NCBI GenBank assembly: GCA_020439485.1
Contig: JAGQSP010000615.1
Coordinates: 1-5,050 of the forward strand
Origin: Acidimicrobiales bacterium
GTDB taxonomy: Bacteria > Actinomycetota > Acidimicrobiia > Acidimicrobiales > Poriferisodalaceae
DNA: 5,050 nucleotides
Reading direction: 5' to 3'
Below the pieces are notes generated by a model. The model ran no database searches. It was given only the letters and a program-made list of their open reading frames with translations, and was not told the DNA's origin. Shown in pieces: positions 1 through 5,050 of the stretch. Every line of letters starts with the position of its first letter. Positions within the stretch are counted from its first letter, which is position 1. Made by a program: the position numbers and the translations under genes.

Positions 1-1
1 T

Positions 2-199
2 GCCCAGCCCGACCTCGACGCCCGCTTCGGCGATGGTTTCACCGAACGGTTCGTGGCCGCGCTGACCAGCCTCGACCCAGCCGACGCCGAGCAGGCCGAG
101 ATCCTCGAACTGTTCGGAGCGGGCGGCTTCATCGAGACCAACAACACGAACTACGACGCCATAGAGCGTGTGGGGCGTGAAGCCGGCCTCATTCGCTGA
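2..199 (+). CDS. C-terminal end of a PhnD-like ABC transporter solute-binding protein (partial)
   Basis: This is the last 65 codons of a gene that begins left of the window; the frame is open from base 2 to the TGA at 197-199. The visible tail has a helix rich in D/E/A (about residues 10-36), then F-G-A-G-G-F-I-E-T-N-N-T-N-Y-D (38-52) and a final E-R-V-G-R-E-A-G-L-I-R. An F-G-A..F-x-x-T-x-N-x-N-Y-x-x-I-E ending is what I recall from periplasmic or lipoprotein binding proteins of the PhnD superfamily, particularly the branch annotated as putative selenate-binding. The family captures an oxyanion or phosphonate outside the membrane and delivers it to the permease. The identity is supported mainly by context: PhnC-type ATPase and PhnE-type permease genes follow directly on the same strand. 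Signal peptide and ligand pocket lie outside the window, so the substrate is undetermined. Confidence 0.75.
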   Translation, partial: AQPDLDARFGDGFTERFVAALTSLDPADAEQAEILELFGAGGFIETNNTNYDAIERVGREAGLIR

Positions 200-221
200 G
201 CCTGGCCAACCCTGCACTGCA

Positions 222-965
222 GTGTCACAACCGGTGATCAACCTGGACGCGGTGGGTGTCGCGTACGGCGACACCCACGCACTGCGCGCCGTCGACCTTA
301 GGGTCACCCCGCACGAACGAGTCGCTTTGCTCGGACAGAGCGGGGCGGGCAAGACCAGCTTGCTGGGGCTGTTGTCGGGGCTGGTCGGTCCGACCTCGGG
401 CGAGCTGACCGTGCTGGGCGCCGACCCCACGAGCCTTCGCGGTCGGCGACTACGTGAACACCGAGCCCGCATCGGCTCGGTCGGCCAGCACCTGGACATG
501 GCGCTGCCGCTGCGCGTGATCCACAACGTGAACGCGGGCCGTCTGGGCACGTGGTCTGCGGGTCGGGCCGCGTGGTCACTTGTGAGGCCGTCTGGCCGAG
601 GCGAGGTTCTCGAAGCCCTCGAACAGGTCGGGTTGGCCAACCGCATCGACGACCGCACCGATTCGTTGTCGGGCGGGGAGCGCCAGCGGGTGGCATTCGC
701 CCGCCTGCTGGTGCACAGGCCCGACCTGGCGTTGGCCGACGAGCCCACGTCATCGGTAGACCCCGACCTCGCCGACTCGCTGATGGGCATGTTGTGTGCC
801 CCGGACAAACCGTGGACCGTCGTGGCCAGCATGCACGACCCAGACCTGGCGCTTCGCCACGCAGGCCGGATAGTGGGCCTGAAGGAAGGTGTGGTGGTCT
901 TCGACCGGCCCACCGCTCAGGTATCGCGCACCGACATCGCCGGGCTCTACGAGCGCTCGCGATGA
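222..965 (+). CDS. PhnC-like ABC transporter ATP-binding protein
   Basis: Cytoplasmic ATPase that powers the importer encoded by its neighbours. Numbering from the GTG at 222 (247 aa): A-loop Tyr at 15, Walker A GQSGAGKT at 38-45, Q-loop Gln at 89, signature LSGGE at 149-153, Walker B LALADE at 169-174, H-loop His at 205. All the residues needed for ATP hydrolysis are present. The segment N-V-N-A-G-R-L-G followed by a W-rich insert (about 102-122) is characteristic of PhnC-type subunits and separates it from generic amino-acid or lipoprotein ABC ATPases. Start choice is uncertain. The frame is open to a GTG at 168, which would overlap the binding-protein gene by 32 bp. GTG 222 leaves a 22-bp gap and gives the usual short N-terminus before V-I-N-L-D-A-V; GTG 234 is also possible. 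None has a clear Shine-Dalgarno. The stop overlaps the permease start. Confidence 0.9.
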   Translation: MSQPVINLDAVGVAYGDTHALRAVDLRVTPHERVALLGQSGAGKTSLLGLLSGLVGPTSGELTVLGADPTSLRGRRLREHRARIGSVGQHLDMALPLRVIHNVNAGRLGTWSAGRAAWSLVRPSGRGEVLEALEQVGLANRIDDRTDSLSGGERQRVAFARLLVHRPDLALADEPTSSVDPDLADSLMGMLCAPDKPWTVVASMHDPDLALRHAGRIVGLKEGVVVFDRPTAQVSRTDIAGLYERSR

Positions 966-2551
966 CGCCGACCCGTACCGGCGTGCGCACCAGAGCCAGC
1001 AACCGCCGAACATCGTCCAGCGCCAGGCGGCGGGTGGCCATCGCCATGGCAGCGGCGCTGGTGTGGGCCACGTTCGAGGCCGGCGTGGGTTCTGAGGTGC
1101 TGAACGGGGGCGGCTGGCCGAGCTTCTGGCGCTTCTGGCGTGCGGTGATCAGCCCCGAGTTGTCGGTCGAGTTCCTGCGCCTGACAGCCGATGCGGCGCT
1201 GACCACACTGGGCTTTGCGGTACTGGGAACGGCTCTGTCTCTGCTGCTGGGTGCCGGCGGGGCCTTGTTGACTTCGGAGTTGGTCGCCGGAACCGGTGCG
1301 TGGCAGCGGTGGTGGCGCGCCGTCATGGTGATTCCGCGCGCGGTTCACGAGGTCCTGTGGGCCCTGTTGTTGATACAGGTGTTGGGGTTTGACCCGCTGG
1401 TAGCGGTCATCGCCATCGGCGTTCCGTTCGGTGCGGTGACCACGAAGGTGTTCGCCGAGACCATCGACGAGGCAGACCGCGCTCCGTATCACGCGCTGCG
1501 AGCCTGCGGTGCGGGTCGTCTGTCGGCACTGGCCTACGGCGTCTTGCCCAATATCGCAGGCGAACTGACCTCGTATGCGTTCTACCGCTTCGAGTGTGCG
1601 ATCCGCTCGGCGGCGGTTCTGGGTGTGATCGGAGCCGGTGGTCTGGGGTTTCAGCTCGACCTCAGCTTCGAATCGCTGCGGTATCGAGAGATCTGGACCC
1701 TGGTCGCTGCGCTGATGTTGTTGAGCGGACTAGCCGACTGGTGGTCGGCCAGGGTCAGAACGTCGACGGTCACCAGCAACAGGTATTCGGTGCTGGCCGC
1801 AGTGGGTCTGATTCCTTTCTCGTGGTGGATCGTCGACCTCAGCGTGTCGTCGCTGTGGAGTGGGCGCACTCCCCGACTCGCGGCCGATCTGGTCGCCGAC
1901 CTGTTTCCTCCCACCACCGGACCCGGCGGACTGGGCGAATTAATCGATGCATCGTTGGCGACGGTTGCCATGTCGGTGCTGAGCGTCGCAATCGCTGCCG
2001 GTGGCGCACTGCTGCTGGGGGCCGCGGCCGCACGCTCGCGGTTCACGACCTCGCGCCGGACGCTGAGATCAAGCCTGGTGGCTCCGGCGGCTCGACTGAC
2101 GTTGCTGTTGTTTCGCGCCGTCCCCGCACCGGTGTGGGCATTCCTGTTCGTGTTGGTGCTGTACCCGGGCACCTGGCCCGGTGCGGTCGCGCTCGGTGTC
2201 TACAACCTGGGCGTGGTCGGTCGGCTGTTTGCCGAGACGTTCGAAGAGGCCGACCCGCACCCGGCCCGGCGCATCAGAGCATCTGGAGCGCCCGATACAT
2301 CGGCGTTCTTGTACGGAACCCTGCCGGTGGCCGCCCCGCGCTTGGCATCGCTGACGCTGTACAGGTGGGAGGTGATGACCCGCGAGACCGTCGTGGTGGG
2401 TGTGGTCGGAGCCGGCGGCCTGGGCCAGCTGATCAACGAACATCTGGCGGCCCGCGATTTCGCTGCTGTCGCCGGTGCCCTGATGGCGATGGTCGTCATC
2501 GCGGTTGTCATCGACGGGGCCAGCTCGGTCATTCGCCGCGCCCTCCGATGA
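962..2551 (+). CDS. Fused two-domain PhnE-like ABC transporter permease
   Basis: Integral membrane channel of the importer, 529 aa. Two homologous binding-protein-dependent permease halves lie in one chain: about 75-262 and 328-525, each with several hydrophobic segments. Each half has the EAA coupling loop that contacts the ATPase: E166-T-I-D-E-A-D...A-C-G-A-G...Y-G-V-L-P (to about 196), and E425-T-F-E-E-A-D...A-S-G-A-P...Y-G-T-L-P (to about 455). Each is followed by a V-(I/V)-G-A-G-G-L-G turn (222-229 and 481-488), typical of PhnE. Ordinary PhnE proteins are about 260-290 aa and work as dimers or as PhnE1/PhnE2 pairs, so this chain probably forms the whole transmembrane pore. The N-terminus (1-24) is Arg/Ser/Thr-rich and probably cytoplasmic. 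The ATG at 962 overlaps the ATPase TGA (ATGA), implying translational coupling. The frame stays open upstream to 551, but that part shadows the ATPase gene and is not used. Confidence 0.9.
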   Translation: MTPTRTGVRTRASNRRTSSSARRRVAIAMAAALVWATFEAGVGSEVLNGGGWPSFWRFWRAVISPELSVEFLRLTADAALTTLGFAVLGTALSLLLGAGGALLTSELVAGTGAWQRWWRAVMVIPRAVHEVLWALLLIQVLGFDPLVAVIAIGVPFGAVTTKVFAETIDEADRAPYHALRACGAGRLSALAYGVLPNIAGELTSYAFYRFECAIRSAAVLGVIGAGGLGFQLDLSFESLRYREIWTLVAALMLLSGLADWWSARVRTSTVTSNRYSVLAAVGLIPFSWWIVDLSVSSLWSGRTPRLAADLVADLFPPTTGPGGLGELIDASLATVAMSVLSVAIAAGGALLLGAAAARSRFTTSRRTLRSSLVAPAARLTLLLFRAVPAPVWAFLFVLVLYPGTWPGAVALGVYNLGVVGRLFAETFEEADPHPARRIRASGAPDTSAFLYGTLPVAAPRLASLTLYRWEVMTRETVVVGVVGAGGLGQLINEHLAARDFAAVAGALMAMVVIAVVIDGASSVIRRALR

Positions 2552-2564
2552 GGCATCCTCGGAG
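2543..2564. terminator. Possible bidirectional terminator hairpin between convergent operons
   Basis: CTCCGA at 2543-2548 is perfectly complementary to TCGGAG at 2559-2564, enclosing a 10-nt loop in which GG (2552-2553) and CC (2557-2558) could pair further. The outer part can extend by CC/GG across a one-base bulge. It spans the permease stop codon and most of the 16-bp gap before the convergent transglutaminase stop. There is no T-tract on either side, so a classical intrinsic terminator is not supported. Its position is the main argument, and a 6-bp stem can occur by chance in GC-rich DNA. Confidence 0.3.
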
Positions 2565-2567
2565 CGG

Positions 2568-3443
2568 TCAGGCGAGCGTCCGGCGAACGTCCACCGTCAC
2601 CGTCAGGTCCGATCGGGTCGCTTCGGTGAACACCACTCCCCTCATCGGAACCACGTCGCCATAGTCGCGGCCACGAGCTGTGGTGATGTACCGCCCGCCC
2701 GCGAGCTGATCGTTGGTGGGGTCTATGCCGATCCAGGCGTCGGAGCCGAGATGCACCCCAACCCAGGCGTGGGTGCGGTCGGCGCCGACCAGCTTGGGTT
2801 GGCCCGCCGGCGGGTCGGTTTCGATGTAGCCGCTGACGTAGGCGGCCGCCAGACCGATCGACCTCAAGCAGCCGATCATCACGTGGGCGAAGTCCTGGCA
2901 CACCCCGCGGCGCAGGTCGAGGACCCGCTCTAGCGGCGTGTCGGTTTGGGTGGCGTCGGCGTCGAACTCGAAGTCTCTGTGAATCCGACCGTTGAGGTCG
3001 AGAAGGCCAGACGCCAAGTCGGTATCCGCCGCAAACGACACCATCGCGTAGTCGGCCAACGCCTGCGAGCGCGTCACCCTGGGCGAGTCGAGCACGAACT
3101 CGACAGCATCGATGTCGCCGGGCGGGCGGGCCGTCGCCAGGTGTGACGTCCACACTCGTTCTGCAGCTTCGGGAAAACGCTCGTCGCGCCCCGAGCAGTC
3201 GACGAGCGAGCGGCTGGTCACGGTCAGCGACGAGTGTGGTTCGTGGATGGTGAACACTGCGGCCGCATTGCCGAAGTAGTCGGTTCGCTCAGACAAGAAG
3301 TCGGCCCGGGGCTCGATCGTCGCGGTTGCTTCGAGGCACACCTGTCCGTCGAGATCGGCGGGCATCTGGTGCAGTTGCCCATAGCTCGCCGACACTGCGG
3401 CGTCGTAGTCGTAGCGGGTGGTGTGGACGATCTCGTAGATCAC
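2568..3443 (-). CDS. Transglutaminase-like cysteine protease family protein (COG1305 type)
   Basis: A 291-aa cytoplasmic protein with no signal peptide or membrane segment. The N-terminal part (about 1-80, starting I-Y-E-I-V-H-T-T-R-Y-D-Y) matches the beta-rich bacterial transglutaminase-like N-terminal domain, and the core (about 130-242) holds the papain-like triad: C182 in G-V-C-Q-D-F-A-H, H225 in R-T-H-A-W-V, D241 in G-I-D-P-T-N-D. Such enzymes cleave or transfer at amide bonds; no substrate is known for this group. The C-terminal R-G-V...V-T-V-D-V-R strand is usual for the family. The GTG start at 3443 overlaps the TGA of the upstream ATP-grasp/alpha-E gene (GTGA), so the two are probably translated in coupled fashion. 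Only a weak GGGCGG lies upstream. The frame is open for hundreds of codons further upstream, but that is an Arg/Gly-rich shadow of the neighbouring gene. The pairing with alpha-E and ATP-grasp proteins is a recurrent gene neighbourhood. Confidence 0.9.
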   Translation of the reverse strand: MIYEIVHTTRYDYDAAVSASYGQLHQMPADLDGQVCLEATATIEPRADFLSERTDYFGNAAAVFTIHEPHSSLTVTSRSLVDCSGRDERFPEAAERVWTSHLATARPPGDIDAVEFVLDSPRVTRSQALADYAMVSFAADTDLASGLLDLNGRIHRDFEFDADATQTDTPLERVLDLRRGVCQDFAHVMIGCLRSIGLAAAYVSGYIETDPPAGQPKLVGADRTHAWVGVHLGSDAWIGIDPTNDQLAGGRYITTARGRDYGDVVPMRGVVFTEATRSDLTVTVDVRRTLA

Positions 3444-5050
3444 GGTTGGCCGCCCGGTGTATAGGACGGTTCGAGGCGGGTCGCCAACGAGTGCTGCGGC
3501 AGCGACCGGATGAAGTACTGGGCCGAAAGAGCGTCGGAGGCATCGCGAAGCCGACCCAGCAGGACCCGGCACGTCTCGGTCAGAGCCACGCGACTGCCAG
3601 CCTGGTTTGGCGTGGCCAGTTTGGCGCACGACAGCCCGTCGACCAGACGGATGATGTCGTCGACGGCGTCGATGGCGGCACCCGAGACCATCGGCGAGAC
3701 ATCCAGAGCCGCCAGCGCCCGGGCCAGATGATCGACCTGGAACCGCAGCGACCTGGGGTTTCCCGCGTCGGTCAGCAGCAAATCGAGAACCGTCGAGACG
3801 GCGGCCCGAGAGCGGTATCGGCGGCGATAGGTGATGATGCTCTCGCCCACCGTCAACAACGACTCGAGTATCAGGCTCTCGGTCGATGCGGTTCGCTCGA
3901 CAGCCAGCACCGCCTCGATCAAGCTCACCAGACCCACGGCTCGTTCGATGCGACGACCGGCCTCGGTGAAGTGCCAAGCACGGTCCCGGACCATCGATTC
4001 GTGGCTCAGGCCGGCGAACGCCAGCAACCCCTGCAGCATGTCGTTCAGCGCGTCGGTGGCGGCCTCCTCGTGATCGGGTTGCGACCGCAGCCGCTGCAGG
4101 CGATCGTCGAGCGACCCGACCACCACCCACGTGTCCACCGACATCTGGTCGCGGACACTGTCGATCGCTGACGCCATGCGACCCAGCGAGTGTGCGACCG
4201 CGCCAGGCCGATCGCCATCGACCAGCAGCCGCCACAGCTCGCTCTCGATGTCGCCCGGGCCCGCTGTTGTGGCGGGGACTGCACCGGTCACGAAGTTCAC
4301 CGCGTCGACGATGGCTTGCAGCGCTGCGGCCCCGGGGCCGGCATCGAGGCCCCCAAACTCGTCGAGGCGGCCGTGGGCGGCGCGCAGCAGCCGCACCGTG
4401 AACTCGCCGCGTTCGGCATAGCGACCCATCCAGAACAGATTCTCTGCTGCGCTGGCCGACGGCAGATCGGATGTGTTGGGGGCCGTGTGCAGATCGCCCA
4501 GCCAGTAGTCGCGCTCGACCTCGGCCGACCCTCCAACCACCCAGACGTCCTTGGACAGTGCCCCCGATCGGTTGGTGATCGGTCGACCCGAGTCGTCTGC
4601 GGCAACCCTGGCCATGCCACCGCTCATGACCAAATAGTCGTGGGTTCCGACCACGAAAGTGCGCAAGACTGCGGGCCTCGGAACCAGCCCGCCGGCACCC
4701 AGCGCCGGTGTGGTGGTGGGCTCGACCCGTTGTTGACCCACCCACCGCTGAGGTTCTGATGTGATGCGCGCTCGAAGGGCGTCGAGGTCGGCGGACGACA
4801 TCATCGACGTATCGACCGAGTGGTCGAGCGAGCTGCGCGACAACGAGCGCACGACGATGTCGCCGAGACCCGAAACCGTTCGGACCAACCCTTCGTTGGT
4901 GCCACACCACCAGCTGTCGGGGCCCGGAAGTTCGAGGTCTTCACCCAGGACGGTTCTGCAAAGCCGAGGCAACAGCGACAAGAGCGCAGCGTTTTCCAGC
5001 ACTCCAGCGCCGAGCGGATTGACAACGCTGACCACTCCCCTGCGACAGGC
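3440..5050 (-). CDS. Circularly permuted ATP-grasp / alpha-E (DUF403) fusion protein, N-terminus outside window
   Basis: The frame is open from the right edge (first whole codon at 5050-5048) to the TGA at 3442-3440, giving 536 visible residues; the start is outside. Residues about 1-175 match the C-terminal end of circularly permuted ATP-grasp proteins (DUF404/DUF407, COG2308): R-R-G-x-V-x-x-V-N-P-L-G-A-G-V-L-E-N near the start, then S-W-W-C-G, R-P-A-V-L-R-T-F-V, V-M-S-G-G-M-A-R-V and S-K-D-V-W-V-V. After a linker of about 20 residues, an alpha-helical alpha-E domain (COG2307) spans about 196-515: A-E-N-L-F-W-M-G-R-Y-A-E-R-G-E, then E-S-M-V-R-D-x-A-W-H-F-T-E-A-G-R-R-I-E-R-A, I-T-Y-R-R-R-Y-R-S-R, N-P-R-S-L-R-F-Q and A-L-S-A-Q-Y-F. 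ATP-grasp enzymes form amide bonds via acyl-phosphates; the role of alpha-E is unknown. The two parts are often separate adjacent genes, but no stop separates them here. The transglutaminase gene follows with a 4-bp overlap. Confidence 0.9.
   Translation of the reverse strand, partial: ACRRGVVSVVNPLGAGVLENAALLSLLPRLCRTVLGEDLELPGPDSWWCGTNEGLVRTVSGLGDIVVRSLSRSSLDHSVDTSMMSSADLDALRARITSEPQRWVGQQRVEPTTTPALGAGGLVPRPAVLRTFVVGTHDYLVMSGGMARVAADDSGRPITNRSGALSKDVWVVGGSAEVERDYWLGDLHTAPNTSDLPSASAAENLFWMGRYAERGEFTVRLLRAAHGRLDEFGGLDAGPGAAALQAIVDAVNFVTGAVPATTAGPGDIESELWRLLVDGDRPGAVAHSLGRMASAIDSVRDQMSVDTWVVVGSLDDRLQRLRSQPDHEEAATDALNDMLQGLLAFAGLSHESMVRDRAWHFTEAGRRIERAVGLVSLIEAVLAVERTASTESLILESLLTVGESIITYRRRYRSRAAVSTVLDLLLTDAGNPRSLRFQVDHLARALAALDVSPMVSGAAIDAVDDIIRLVDGLSCAKLATPNQAGSRVALTETCRVLLGRLRDASDALSAQYFIRSLPQHSLATRLEPSYTPGGQP

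Noticed and set aside
551..961. Long in-frame extension upstream of the permease ATG
   Set aside because: It lies entirely over the ATPase gene in another frame, is Arg/Gly/Pro-rich without family motifs, and the ATGA overlap at 962 gives a natural start.
304..1326. 340-codon minus-strand open frame opposite the ATPase and permease
   Set aside because: Antisense to well-supported genes, with an Arg/Pro/Ala-rich product and no recognisable motifs; expected in GC-rich DNA where stops are rare.
1620..2430. Repeated DNA word around GGAGCCGG at 1630 and 2409
   Set aside because: It encodes the same V-x-G-A-G-G-L-G turn in the two halves of the permease, so protein homology explains it rather than a DNA repeat element.
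1594..2664. 356-codon plus-strand open frame over the permease
   Set aside because: Wrong frame relative to the conserved PhnE motifs, Gly/Arg-rich, and crosses the end of the permease into the convergent gene.
3326..4171. 281-codon plus-strand open frame opposite the alpha-E domain
   Set aside because: Antisense shadow of a gene with clear domain conservation; no motif, no ribosome site, and Gln/Arg-rich composition typical of such shadows.
4564..4582. Inverted repeat CCGATC / GATCGG with a 7-nt spacer
   Set aside because: It lies inside the ATP-grasp coding region encoding a normal family segment, with no T-tract or gene boundary nearby; GATC/CGATCG words are common here, so chance is the simplest explanation.
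3444..4910. Open frame upstream of the transglutaminase GTG on the minus strand
   Set aside because: The translation is a low-complexity Arg/Gly/His-rich shadow of the ATP-grasp/alpha-E gene in a different frame; transglutaminase homology begins only at the GTG at 3443.

Overview
The window is GC-rich (about two thirds G+C by eye), almost fully coding, and contains two tightly packed operons that converge near position 2560. Starts include GTG and all visible stops are TGA. Codon and residue usage (many D/E/R/A, strong G/C at third positions) suggest a high-GC actinobacterium-like genome, perhaps an acidimicrobial lineage. That placement is an impression, not something a marker gene in the window proves. 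I see no RNA genes, mobile elements, CRISPR arrays or horizontal-transfer boundaries.

Left half (1-2551, + strand): an ABC importer of the phosphonate/phosphite/selenate-type (PhnD-PhnC-PhnE) family. The window opens inside the last 65 codons of the solute-binding protein. The ATPase follows after a short gap. Its stop codon overlaps the start of the permease in an ATGA, and the permease carries two complete PhnE-like halves in a single 529-residue chain. Together they make a full importer: binding protein, ATPase (acting as a dimer) and a fused two-domain membrane channel. The substrate cannot be fixed from sequence. The binding-protein tail resembles the branch annotated as putative selenate/oxyanion transporters at least as much as classical phosphonate binders.

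Right half (2568-5050, - strand): a gene entering from beyond the right edge encodes the C-terminal end of a circularly permuted ATP-grasp protein (DUF404/DUF407 type) fused to a complete alpha-E (DUF403) domain. Its TGA overlaps the GTG start of a transglutaminase-like cysteine peptidase/transferase (GTGA overlap). This set is the core of a widespread but poorly characterised system. Comparative genomics has predicted that it makes or processes peptide-like or amide-linked products.

The two operons end only 16 bp apart, and a short hairpin sits across the end of the permease gene. There is no non-coding stretch longer than about 25 bp in the window. Promoters for both operons must lie outside it.
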